NCBI GenBank assembly: GCA_949361645.1
Contig: OX442415.1
Span: 18,317,269 to 18,381,268 of the forward strand
Reading direction: 5' to 3'
DNA length: 64,000 nt
From: Spongilla lacustris
Taxonomy: Eukaryota; Porifera; Demospongiae; Spongillida; Spongillidae
Of the stretch, positions 22,550 to 33,545 are shown one piece after another. How positions within the stretch are numbered: position 1 is the stretch's first letter; each line of letters starts with the position of its first letter. Under the pieces are notes generated by a model that saw nothing but the letters and a program-made list of their open reading frames with translations, did not search any database and had not been told where the DNA came from. Position numbers and translations under genes: made by a program.

Positions 22550-23955
22550 CCTTTTTTTTCCCCGGTGGGTTCCGACATGTACTTATACATTGCATGCATG
22601 AGCACAAACGTAGAAGGAAGGGGAATCTTGGAATACAACCCATTGCATCACAGCAGTATATGTACAATAAGACAGTTTGCTCTGCTCACTTGCTATCATC
22701 ATTAAATCCCATCACAATCAAACAATTGCGTTAATGTCTCTGAACTGGCATGCGACTGGAAGGCAAGGGGATCCCTAAACAAAGTATAGTAGCGTAGGAA
22801 AGGAGGAACTAGTAGTGAAGTCACAAAATATAATGTGAGCTCAAACCATAAATGCCCTTCCCATGGCTCCAACCAGAGCATCCTAAACTGACATAGCCCA
22901 CACCTGACCACAACTATATCCTCACAGGATTCAAAGCCCTCACCTCTTGACTGAAGGTACTCATATGTTCTTCAAAGCCAGTAGTGAAGGCATCAGGAAT
23001 AATCGCCATAAATGTCTGTCCTTGATGTGAGTACATGTATATGATCAGAGCAATTGGCCATTCACACAAAAGATGCTTACCAGATTGCCTGCCTTTTATT
23101 TCGAATACTGATCCACTTTGTAGAATAAACAAGCACATGCTTTAAACTTGAAGTAGTTGGGCTGGCCTGACTAAACTTAAAGGTCGTTCTTTTAATAGGG
23201 CTACTAGCTCTCACTTTCAGACGTGTTCCGCTCGTCTTTTAGAAGAGAACGGAGAGAGGAGGGAAGGGGGTGAGGAGAGAGGAGGGAAGGGGGTGAGGAG
23301 AGAGGAGGGAAGAGGGAGAGGAGAGAGGAGGGAAGGGGAGAGGCTGGAAGGGGGAGAGGAGGGAAGGGAGAGAGGAGGGAAAAGGGAGATGAGACAGGAG
23401 GGAAGGGGAAGGGGATAGTTAGCACAACACTACACATATCCACGAGACATGGCACTCATGCACATCTAAACACACACAGTCACATACACCCACCTTTTTG
23501 GAGTGGTTCACCCCCATCCTGGTGGGATGGTGTTCCATTTTCCATCACCTTTGCAGCTTGAATGAGCAGCACCTGATTTGCTCTAGTGGGACCACGCAAT
23601 TGTGGAGGACATTCCCGTTACCATTGTCGGCATTGAACAAAACTCACTTATAAATGATCCTACCAACAGGTCATCTTTGACAGCTTGTTTACATGAGGGG
23701 GGGGGGGGGGCACAAATATAGAAACATTCTCTCGTTGTATGCTAGGTAGCTCACATGTACACGTCACCCATGGCCAACCAATGCCAACTTCTTTAGCCTT
23801 AATAGCGACGGCCAGTTGCATACAGTGGTTTCCCAGCGTCACGCTATCCTTCGTACAGCCTTCATGCTAGACTATGGATCCTTCTTATTTTCGGGATCGG
23901 CTTAACCCGCTTTGTAGCGTCCAATTGTTCTTTTTCGTGAAAGGTCTTTCGGAGC
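22550..23955. other. Mostly unassigned; 190-bp GA-rich purine tract
   Basis: Positions 23235-23420 are almost pure purine on the + strand, made of variants of GGAGAGAGGAGGGAAGGGG, a polypurine minisatellite that could form triplex DNA. The flanks contain frames of 60-80 codons without recognisable domains. Confidence 0.5.
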
Positions 23956-24099
23956 TTCCAGGGGCGGATACAGGGGGGGGTTTGGGGGTTGCAACCCCTC
24001 CTTTTGTCCAAATTCCTTTTTTTTGCACGCAGTTTTAGGGGGTTTTGGGGTTTACAACCCCCTCTTTTGTCTAAAAACGTTGTGTTTCGCACACACGCG

Positions 24100-24360
24100 G
24101 ACAGCACCCCCCCCCCCCCCTCCCGCTCGTAGAATCGGCCAAAAGCGGACACACACCCCCCTCCCCCGCTCGTAGAATCGGCCAAAAGCGGACACACCCC
24201 CCCTCCCCCGCTCGTAGAATCGGCCGAAAGCCGACAGTACCCCCCCCCCTCCCCCCCGCTCGTAGAATCGGCCAAAAGCGGACAGCACCCCCCCCCCCCC
24301 CCCCGCTCGTAGAATCGGCCGAAAGCGGACAGCACTCCCCCCCCCCCCCCCCCCCCGCTC
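24100..24360. repeat. Subterminal tandem repeats with poly-C spacers
   Basis: Five units of 'CGCTCGTAGAATCGGCC[A/G]AAAG' followed by CGGACA are separated by variable C runs. The inverted, related unit GTGCTGTCC[A/G]CTTTTGGC occurs three times at 28072-28200 and once at 8995. Clusters of short repeats near hAT ends are typical transposase-binding sites. Confidence 0.65.
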
Positions 24361-24390
24361 GTCTTATTATTGATTAACAACCCCCCCTTG

Positions 24391-26230
24391 CAGTGCCGGA
24401 TTAAGGGTCACTGGGGCCCCTGGACTAGTTATTTTGAAAGGGCCCCCCCCCCCCCCCCCCCCATTCCCTTTTTTGAGTTTCAATCGTTGCGCATGCAAGG
24501 AATTAAATATACTAAATTAAGTGATTAGTTCTATTGTATAAGTCAGAAGTACAAGTTGTGCAAAAAGGATATACAATTTTACAACTTTTCGACACTTTGC
24601 AGCCACAAATTTTTCAATAATGTCTTCAAATTCAATCTGCTGTAGCACCTCAGACTCAATTGCCATGAGTGATAGCCAGTTAAGTCTGTCTTGATGCATG
24701 CATGTTCTTTCAGTTATCAAATGTTTTTGATATAAGCTCTAGCTTGGAGAACGATCTCTCTCCTGATGCATTGGTTGCCATCAAACTCAAGTACATTTGA
24801 TAAGCAATTTAAACGTTTGGAAAGGTTGATTGGAGAAAATAATACTGTACAAATAAATAGCTGTACATGTGAATGTACATGTCGGCATTTCCTTGTCTGA
24901 ATTCAAACGTTCGATAAAACAGGAAAAGTGTTTGAACTCTTATGGAAAGCTCAGCTCCAAGTCATTAGGATAGCATTGCTGTAAGTTTTGAGCTGCTTTT
25001 TCTATTTCGTCTGCTCCCATGCTTCGAAATTCGGTAATAAATCCGATGCTTATCAGCTCAAGTACACTTATTCCATTGTGTGGTGAGTTTATGATTTCAT
25101 TATCTCCTCGAAACGGCAAACCGCGTTCTGATAAAAATTTAATGACAGCAACCACACGTTTTAGAATATCATGCCAGTATCTCTTCTCAGCTTGTAATCC
25201 CAATTTCACAATCTATTCTTCCGCACACTTGGGCTATGGTGTGCAGCGCTATTTAAATGATCAATGAATCCAGTACCTGAAAACTTGTTTGTAATGTGCT
25301 TGTCACCAAACAGAACACATATAAACCAGAAAATACTTCCTGTGGAAGGGGAGTAAACAATCCATTCTCGAGCAATTTCTTCACCAGAAAGATGCTTTCG
25401 AAAGAGGATATCGATGTTTAGTGAATTTTCTGCTTTGGTCCTTAAACTGTCGCTCGGAAGCTGCAAAATCGCCATCATAATTCTGGCACTCTAGGTCCTT
25501 TCATGCTCCAGTATTCACGCCGGCACCTCTTTTGAAATGTTCTTCCCGCACAAAGCAACATCGCCACTATATATTGTGGCAACAAGAAGCTACTGGATTT
25601 GGAGCTACTGCATGCATGCATTCGGAACTATACTGCATTTTTCAATTGGATAACCAGGATAAGCATTGTCTTCATGTCCGCTCTCCGCGTGAGTGCCAAG
25701 CGAGAGAGCTTCAGCCTCAAAGGAATCATGCCTTCTGAATTGGAGGTATTAAGCTCATTGCAAGCATGATCTCCACTCTGGTCCACTGTTGTAGTGGCAG
25801 AGCTTTCAGACATGTTTGTGGGTTTTACGATGTTGATAAAACCCAGGTCATCCAGCTTGCGAAGCTTAGTAATTGATTTCTCTTGCTGTTTCTTCAACTT
25901 TCATTTTGCAGCGCCATTCATCTGTACCCTTCCTGGTCCATCACTGCTGTTTTTCGAGGTCGAGCTGCTACTATTCATAATAACGCACACTCAGAGTTTT
26001 CTATTACCTGCCGTAACCTGCGTTACGGACGGAGTTGATTATCAAAGCAGCGGGGAGGGGATATATGCATAATGCATTGACCGATATGGTTTCTTTAGTG
26101 TACATGTACAGTGCGTCTTTGGGAAGGGGTGGGGGAGGGTCTGACCAAACACCGCATGCCGTTTGGTGCCCCCTAAGGTTGTGGGCCCCTGGACTGTAGC
26201 CCCACTTGCCCAATGGATAATCCGGCACTG
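24391..26230. mobile_element. Nested hAT transposon with 8-bp duplication CCCCCTTG
   Basis: The left end is CAGTGCCGGATTAAGGG and the right end, inverted, is CAGTGCCGGATTATCC. The flanks are identical 8-mers, CCCCCTTG at 24383-24390 and 26231-26238, the length typical of hAT insertions. It is inserted in the outer element at 23959-26262. It carries a broken transposase gene on the minus strand. The perfect duplication suggests a fairly recent insertion even though the gene has decayed. Confidence 0.85.
24590..25978 (-). pseudogene. Broken hAT (ZMYM1-like) transposase
   Basis: The remnant reads on the minus strand in order. An ATG (25978) is followed by a Ser-rich start and an in-frame TGA at 25903-25901 in 'GAAK-stop-KLKKQQEK'. 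Next come a zinc-finger-like segment (REWIVYSPSTGSIFWFICVLFGDKHI, split here as REWIVYSPSTGS and FICVLFGD) at about 25380-25300, and DILKRVVAVIKFLSERGLPFRGDNE (first part DILKRVVAVIKFLSERG) at about 25160. A large deletion removes most of the RNase-H-like core. The hAT dimerisation motif NASGERSFSKLEL lies at about 24750, followed by a TGA. It cannot make an active enzyme. Confidence 0.7.
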
Positions 26231-26269
26231 CCCCCTTGTCTGAAATCCTGTATCCGCCCCTGGCTTCAT

Positions 26270-27280
26270 CGCGCGACTCGTCGGCACAAGTGCACAACCA
26301 CAACTCTTACTGTCAGTGTCATAATTTAACTGGCAACTGGCTCAGCTGCAAACACTCGCCAGAAACACGTGTTCAACCACTTTATGGCTTCCAAGGGCCG
26401 ATAAAATCTGTTGTGGGCTATTGCTAACAAAACTAAGTTGCTAAAGATCGAATTTGTGTCAAGCATAACTCCCCTTACGAAAAAAATAAAACAAATCCAA
26501 CTCGGCAGTAAGTTTCTAACTTGTTGGTTCTAGTGCTTGCGCATAATGGATAACATTATGCTTCAATCGTGACAAGAATACAGTTCAAAAAACCACTTAT
26601 CCGAGTGAATCTTATCTTATCAGATCCGGAAGAAGGAATCGTTTTTTAGGTAGAGTGTGGGAACGAGAGAGCGTTATCTCCGTTGTCTGAGCTTTCTACG
26701 CGTCGGCAGTTTTACTACATTGTAGGTATTCGACGGCTGTATCCAAATACGCTCGCTAAAGGCCAACTGATTCTACGGTGCATCGGCAATAGTGCATGCA
26801 TGGGATCGGGTATTTTGCTAATCGTATTCATCACACTTCAAATCCTAATACTACATGTAACGTACATGTCACGGTTGTTTGCGCTCGTAGAAATGTTGGA
26901 AATAAAGTTCAATAAAGTAATATTGAAAAGTACTTGCGTCATCCCATAGCAACCACCCCGACAACGTAATGACCTTTGGAATTTGCAGCTGTACAAGGTA
27001 CCAACAAGTTTAACAAACATGTTAACAGCAGAACATACGCCAATGACCTTCACTCTTTGCACTTTAGCAATCACGTGCTCGGTGTACATCTCTGCGTTGT
27101 GCCCTGGGTCTCGAAAGCGGACCGCTTGAAACTGATATGTCACAGCAGGCGCAGTATATTCGCCAAACGGCGCAAAAAAGGCCAAAAAGCCGACTTGCCA
27201 GGTAAAGTTAAGTCCTTAAAGAACGCTTATCTTCTTTTCTGAAAACGAGAACGATAATCCTGGGGAAGTTGTGTGTCACC
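26270..27280. other. No gene recognised
   Basis: Several 80-115-codon frames on both strands overlap, with no conserved motif. No repeat boundary could be set. The sequence is unique within the window. Confidence 0.35.
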
Positions 27281-27289
27281 AAACAATGG

Positions 27290-28585
27290 CATTTTTTACG
27301 CGCGTATAGTCATGCCGTGTACAAGTGTACTATATACACATGTAGCCTTGTAGGGCCTACGGGGGGAACGAAACAAAGTTACTGCTTTCTCTTTTTTGGT
27401 GGTGGTATGTGAGATGCAGTGTGAAGAGTTAAAAAGTGTTGCTTGACTATGCACAGTAGTCTTTGAACCTTGTCGTGCATGGTGTTGTAACTTAACTCTG
27501 CCTCCTGTATGGACTTTGACCATGCACTCATCAGGGGGACTGTAGGGGACCACATGCCTAAGAACATCAGCTGCCATATTTACTTCACTTCTTGTAGGTG
27601 AACTGGTGTACTCATGACCAGCAAATGCACCAGTTCTCATATCCCTGCCACAGGAAGGGCAGTGGACCAAGACATCATTTAGCAGTAACTGAAATCAGAA
27701 GCTGGCCGCAAGGAAGCTGGAGCCATTGGAACTGCTGAGTGGCAGCTGAGCATGGGCACAAAACAGTACCTGATACTTTTAGCCATTCGATGACACATTT
27801 AGCACAAGCAAGTACACTGCATGGCAGCTCAATTGGCTGAGAAAGGATCTCCAAACAGATAGGGCATTCCAGCTTGCTTAGGCAAGACAAATTGTTAGGT
27901 GCTACTGGTGGCCTGGGACAGCCAGGACCAGTTACAGTAGCTGATGCAACGACCTGAATATGTTTGATCAGTGTGCTTAGCCAGACACATGGGGGGGGGG
28001 GGGGGGGGGGGGGGAGAGGGCTAGGATAGGGAATGCGACTACCGGGGGGGGGGGGAGGGGGGAGGGGGGGGGGGGTGCTGTCCACTTTTGGCCGATTCAA
28101 TCAGAGGGGGGTGGGGGTGCTGTCCACTTTTGGCCGATTCAACCAATGTGTGTGTGTGGGGGGGGGGGTGGGGGGGTGCTGTCCACTTTTGGCTGATTCA
28201 ACCAGTTTGGGGGGGGGGGGGGGGGGTGCCATTCAGTCCCGAAGGAGGGAGCCCATGAGACACCAGTTTTTTTGTGAAAGCGCTCACAAGTCTGATTTTG
28301 TAAATTTTAAAAAGAATAATTATATATGAAACTTATTTCTTACTATGCATCCTATACTGCGGGCTTGCCAGGATGACCTGTCTATAGTCTTCTTGCAGGG
28401 TTTGCAAACGCATTCAGGGTGCGTGGCAGTACATCATCGTTTACATTTTTTGCAAGTGCTTGCTGCAGACTTTCAGCAAGCTCCTTGCACTTGTAAACTA
28501 TGTACATGCATTTGCCACGATGATCTATCACCCGCCTTCCGCAAATCCTGCAGTGTATAGTAAGCTGCTGGATGTGGTAATCCAT
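27290..28585 (-). pseudogene. Decayed gene like the RAG1 N-terminal zinc-finger/RING region
   Basis: Reading on the minus strand, 28585-28340 has LTIHCRICGRR and, after one frame change, HPECVCKPCKK. This is like the RAG1 zinc-binding pattern C..C...HP..C..C. A G-rich repeat (27990-28250) intervenes. Then 27890-27750 has a RING-like finger (ECPICLEILSQPIELPC, then CAKCVIEWLKVSG and CPC). A further frame gives LLNDVLVHCPSCGRDM, a GHE, and later KVHTGGRVKLQ. This order (finger, RING, C..C..H finger, GGR) follows the N-terminal half of vertebrate RAG1 and the invertebrate N-RAG-type genes. Frame changes, the insertion and a missing catalytic core make it a relic. Naming rests on motif memory; no search was run. 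Confidence 0.5.
27990..28250. repeat. Poly-G rich tandem repeats
   Basis: Runs of up to about 20 G alternate with three units of GTGCTGTCCACTTTTGGC (followed by CGATTCAA or TGATTCAA), the same module that lies near the ends of the hAT-like element at 24 kb. It splits the RAG1-N-like relic, so it is a later insertion or expansion. Confidence 0.65.
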
Positions 28586-28589
28586 TTAA

Positions 28590-28945
28590 TTCGCTGCTAG
28601 TGTCGGGAAACGGAGCCAATTATTCACAAATATTCAACAACTACAGTACGCGTAAAATTATCGTTCTCACACTGCGAATCAGATAGACTTGTGGACTTAA
28701 CTCTTCTCTTTAATATTTAGTATGTCTCACCTTATGGTTTTGCGCGCCTTGCCTGCTGTATGTGAAACTCTGATAGTAGGTTTCTAAATGGTGCGCACAT
28801 AGCTATCAAAGCGAGCTTGCGCATTGTCATTTTGCGTTAGAAAACTGGTGCGCGAATGTGTGTTCTGTTAGGAAAGCGATAGAGTATATGGGTGCTACAT
28901 TTAAATATGACAAGAGAGTTGTATTCGGCAAGAAACTGTTCTCGA
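28590..28945. other. Flank of the hAT element, nothing recognised
   Basis: About 350 bases of ordinary sequence lie between the RAG1-N-like relic and the hAT transposon. No motif or repeat was identified. Confidence 0.3.
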
Positions 28946-29293
28946 AACAGTGGCGGATACAGGAATTCGGGAAGGGGGGGGTCCGATATGAATAATTAAT
29001 GAGGATGGCGGAGTACGATTCTATATTATCACACACACACATGTGCACAACACACATACATGCACACACATGCACATGCACACACATTAATAAGTATTAC
29101 TTTTCATAACGTAGTTCCTCAAATCCTCATATTTCGAATTCATATATCCAGGTCCCTCCTGGATAAATGCAATGGTAGAGACTTCTGCTGCATGCATATA
29201 TGTATGATACACTTAATCAGGTTGCGCATTTAATATAGTGCTGAAATGTCAACTTTTATATACAAGTATAAATTACATAATATGTACAACGTT

Positions 29294-32200
29294 TTACTGA
29301 TACAAAATGCAAGATTGAAACATTCTTCTTCTGTGTTTAGTTACAAATAAATCACAGATTGTTTCAACATTGATGTTCATTTCACTATGGATATGCATAA
29401 GGGCTAATCCTGACAACCTTTCCTCTGTCATTCGACTACGAAGATAGCTTTTGATTCGTCGTAGTCCAGAAAACGATCTTTCTGCTTCAGCACTTGTGTT
29501 TGGAAGAGTACAACCAATGATTAGTAAAACTGCAATGTTTGGAAAAACATCACTGTCTGTCAGCTGAAGACTACTATGTAGATCAGTTGGAAGATCATTT
29601 GCATTCTTCCAATAGCGCTGCCATTGCTTAATTTCTGGGAGAAGTGATGATGGGGTTGGTATGTCAACCTCCCAGAACAAAAGTTTGGTTGCTAAACGTT
29701 GCACATCATTATCATTAATGATTGATGTTGGAACTAGCCTAAATATCTCACAACCAACTCTATTTTCTGCATTAAATCTAGTGGTCAGTTCTGCTTCTAG
29801 ATGATCTATAAAAGGTATTGCAACATTAATTCTATAATACTCTTCAGGTCCAGGAGTCGAATGACCTGTAGTGGCATTTGGACGATGTGCTTGTCTACCT
29901 ACAAGTCTTGGCACAGTAATATCCACCCCAATCTCTTCTGCAATCCTTACACCATCTTGAAACCATATGTTAAACTCTTCTTCCACATTATTTCTCAGAT
30001 CTTTTATGTCACTGACTGAATAATCTATCATGTTGTATGCTTCCATAACATCAATATCTCTTTTTTGCAACTTAACAGCAATAGGTTTCACTTTTTCCAG
30101 AACATTCTTAGCTATAAGGAACGTCAATATATTCTGTGATGACTTTAGTACTTGAAGAAGTCCTTGGGCTTTAATCTTAGTTTCAGAATCCCATTCCCAG
30201 GTACCATCATTTAGGTCCAGCTCAGAATGTGCACTAGGATCCACAATAGCTTCCAGACATAAACAAATGTATTTGTAAAACTCATAAAATGTTTCATAGC
30301 AAGTGTGCCGTTCAACCCAGCGAGTTTTGCATAGACCTGACAACTTTGTTTTCATTGACTCTGATGCACATTTTGTCAGAACATGTTCGAAAAATCTTTG
30401 TCTTTTTGGAGACAGGTCAAAAAAAAGGTATGTTTCATTGATAAAACCTACCATGTTTCTGATGGAAGGTATTTTACAAGCAGAAGCTATACTTAGATTG
30501 AGGACATGACTACGACAGTGAGTATATAACGCAAGAGGTGCAACTACTTTGATCCTGCTTTGCACACCAACCCGTTCTGATGACATGGAGCCTGTCCCAT
30601 CATATGCCTGTCCTCTTGCTTTTGCAATATCTATGTTATTACTTTTAAGCAAAAGCAAAATTGCTTCAGCAATCTTCTCACCAGTTGTTCGTTCTAATGC
30701 AATAAAATCTAAAAATATTTCCTTAATTTTGCCTGAATCCATAAATCGGAGACATAATGACATGATTTCTTTATTGCTGTATTTATCTGTTACTTCATCA
30801 GCAATTATGGTGTACACTGCCGAAGGCTGTTGAAGTGGTTTTGTTGCTTCTTTTTTAATGTAATCCCCAATCACATCTATTATTTCATTTTGCACTGTTT
30901 TAGATGTCAATTGAGCATTGCGTTTACCAGATTCCAAGTGTTCATGTAACTCAGCATTACTTTCTGCTAAAAGTTGCAATAGAGCTCGGAAATTTCCCTG
31001 GTTTGTGGCAGTACTCGTGTTGTCATCTCTGTGGCCGCGTAATGCAATGTTTTGTTTTCCACAGAATACAATTGTTCGTACGATGAACTTTAAAATCTTC
31101 ATATTGTTATCATACATTTCTTTGTTCGTGACTGAAAGTGTATAATGCAATGTAGAGGTAGGATTATCTATGCTATTTAATGCAGCATTCCCTCGAAGAA
31201 GAGCATCTTTATGATAATCTAATTTTTCATGACGAGCTAAGTAGCCATCTTTGCCAGTTGCTTTTCTAATTTGCTGCATTGAATTTGTCACCAGCACACT
31301 ACATGTTATCCGAGGATTAGTAGGTGGAAAAAGAACACAGAATTTACAGAGGCCACCTTCTAACAATGGACTGTATACAAGCCACTTGTAATTTTCCAGC
31401 CATGCTTTTTGAAACCTGAGGGTTTTATGTCCCTTTTCACCTTCCTTACCTATCTTTTGGGTACACAATGGAAATTTTTCACCTGGCACAAAGTGTTTCT
31501 TTAGATACTCAACCTTTTCTTTGCATGACAAAGAACTTAGCAGGACCTTTCCACTCACAATCTCTCCCACGTCATGACCCACAAATGACATCTCACTATC
31601 TTGTGCATCTTGCTGAGTAGAAACTATATTGTGTATCAGTGAAAGGGAATAAAAACGAAGAATATCACACTTCGTATTACATACTTTCAGATTCTGTCAG
31701 GACAACTTCATCCTCAGAATCTTGCAACATTTCATGATTAGACATTTCAAAATTAGTTGAACAAGTGCTGGTGAGTTGGGTGAGCCCTAAAAAAATCATT
31801 CAACACTCAAATTATACCATCTTTGTGCATGCACATATGTTTGCCATGCATAATTATGCATTACAGAAAATACCTGATGAGCATTGAATCTCAGTGCTGT
31901 TGCAGTCTGCTGAATCAAATTGATATACATGAAAGATTCTATTTAGAAATGATTGCTCACCTTCAGATAAAACATCCGGAATATCCTGTGTTCTGTTTGA
32001 AACACTTGTAGCATCTAGTATTTGAATTGCAAATAAAATAATAGTGCACACACCCTTACACTGTTTCATATGTGTTCATGATGATAACATAAGTAAAGCT
32101 ACCTTCTGTGGTTTCACCATAGCGTCTTGTTACCACTGCTGACAGATCAGTCAAATTAATACAAAATGTTGTGCACGCAGCTTACATGTACTACAGGTAG

Positions 32201-32387
32201 CTTGATCCACATCGGGCACTTGCAAAAACTCTTTTGGTGGGTCTAGTGTATAAATAAACGTAGATGTTATTCGTGCAATTATAAACATCGTAACATGTAC
32301 TAATACTTAGTTACCTTCCCTTGATCGCTTTTTAAAGTAGTCGGAGATTGGCCTACAGGAGCCGGGTACAGGTCGCTTTGTTGACAT
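29294..32387 (-). CDS. hAT-family (ZMYM1-like) transposase, seven exons
   Basis: Exons on the minus strand: 32387-32315, 32242-32186, 32138-32103, 32014-31961, 31909-31874, 31786-31685 and 31623-29294. All six introns have GT-AG ends and all junctions are phase 1. The total is 2688 nt (895 aa plus stop). Early exons give a basic start with DYFKKRSREG and acidic linkers. The last exon has a TTF-type zinc-finger region (WLVYSP...CKFCVLF), a DUF4371-like part, RNase-H-like motifs IIADEVTD, AYDGTGSM and THCRSHVLNL, and the hAT dimerisation motif TSAEAERSFSGLRRIKSYL. The expected D, D and E residues are present. hAT transposases cut out and reinsert their element. No frameshift or stop is seen, so it may be active or recently active. 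A domesticated host gene is less likely because it sits between terminal repeats. Confidence 0.8.
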
Positions 32388-32524
32388 GACGCGCACACAC
32401 TGACACCCCGATAACACGGTCCAGATATGATATCGTCACCAAGAAAGTGAGTAGCTATTGTACGATGGAATGATCAATGTGAAAGTATCACTTGAATCAC
32501 ACTGACAGCAACAAAAATAATTAT

Positions 32525-32555
32525 CAGGCCCGTAGGCAGAGGGGGTACGAGGGAA

Positions 32556-32588
<33 letters not shown>

Positions 32589-32772
32589 TAACCATTTGAC
32601 GCTGGAGTTCCGCTTCTCTGGATACTTTATGTGACCCGCAGTCCGCGGTAATTCTCCCATATGATAATCAATAATCTACGCGCCGCCCCTCCCCCCCCCC
32701 CCCCCCCCCCCCCCAACGTACCGTGTATAGTTCCGCTGTCTTAGTTATAGATACTTCCTGGCTACGGGCCTG
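32525..32772. mobile_element. Small TIR element with CAGGCCCGTAG ends
   Basis: The left end CAGGCCCGTAGGCAG and right end, inverted, CAGGCCCGTAGCCAG enclose poly-G (32 G, 32556-32587) and poly-C runs. This is a known type of hAT-like terminus. No target duplication could be matched. It lies within the larger hAT element upstream of the transposase start. Confidence 0.5.
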
Positions 32773-33345
32773 TGTCAATGTATCAACCAGTAGAGCAACA
32801 CCGTCACGATAATCAATTCTGTTTTCACGACCAGCGAAGCACGTGATTAAGGTCAGTTAATTACGTAATCATCATTATTGAGGGGGGGGTCCGGACCCCC
32901 AGGACCCCCTCGCTGGATCCGCTACTGCCGAAATGTATATCACAAAACGGTAGCGATAATGAGCTCATTAAACATTGCTTAGATTGAGTGATACCGTATA
33001 TTCTTTTTAGGACCTTAGTTTCCAATCCGAAACATCCGTGATGTAGGTCCTGATACAGGACTTAATGATTGACCTGTCGATTGCAATGTAATTTTGAGAC
33101 ACGCTAGGAAACTTTCTTCACTGCATCATTGATGTTCTCAGCCGGGTAATACATATACATCTGTCAAAGCATAGGCTTCAGCTCATTTGTATCCAGGGCT
33201 CCGGAGGCAACGGCGTAGATTATTATATCCACCAGCCCTCCCGCGCGAGACGCGGAAGCTTTCAGTGCAAGTGCATGGCCATGGAATATTTCTACATGAA
33301 AGCCACATGCAAATTCAGTGCTTCCGACAGGCACTATAATAAGTA

Positions 33346-33545
33346 NNNNNNNNNNNNNNNNNNNNNNNNNNNNNNNNNNNNNNNNNNNNNNNNNNNNNNN
33401 NNNNNNNNNNNNNNNNNNNNNNNNNNNNNNNNNNNNNNNNNNNNNNNNNNNNNNNNNNNNNNNNNNNNNNNNNNNNNNNNNNNNNNNNNNNNNNNNNNNN
33501 NNNNNNNNNNNNNNNNNNNNNNNNNNNNNNNNNNNNNNNNNNNNN
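33346..33545. other. Assembly gap, 200 N
   Basis: Exactly 200 N. The first base after it falls inside the repeated LRR unit that recurs at 34945 and 39023, so the gap probably results from an unresolved tandem duplication and its true length is unknown. Confidence 0.98.

Larger units (their letters stand above)
23959..26262. mobile_element. Outer hAT-like element with 5-bp duplication GCTTC
   Basis: The left end is CAGGGGCGGATACAGG and the right end is its exact inverse (CCTGTATCCGCCCCTG). Both are flanked by GCTTC (23954-23958 and 26263-26267). Five-base duplications are described for a minority of hAT lineages. The interior has a subterminal array of about five ~40-bp units (24100-24360) separated by poly-C. 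A second transposon sits inside it at 24391-26230, so little of the original body remains. Another end of the same family is at 8967. Confidence 0.7.
28948..32928. mobile_element. Apparently complete autonomous hAT transposon
   Basis: The left end is CAGTGGCGGATACAG and the right end, inverted, is CAGTAGCGGATCCAG; both continue into G-rich sequence. CGAAA flanks both sides (28943-28947 and 32929-32933), with one extra C at the right edge, consistent with a 5-bp target duplication. The element is about 3.98 kb and contains one minus-strand transposase gene with intact exons. Two smaller insertions are visible near its right end (32525-32772). Confidence 0.7.

Noticed and set aside
17673..24380. 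Glycine- or proline-rich frames over poly-C and poly-G tracts
   Set aside because: They are homopolymer translations, not genes.
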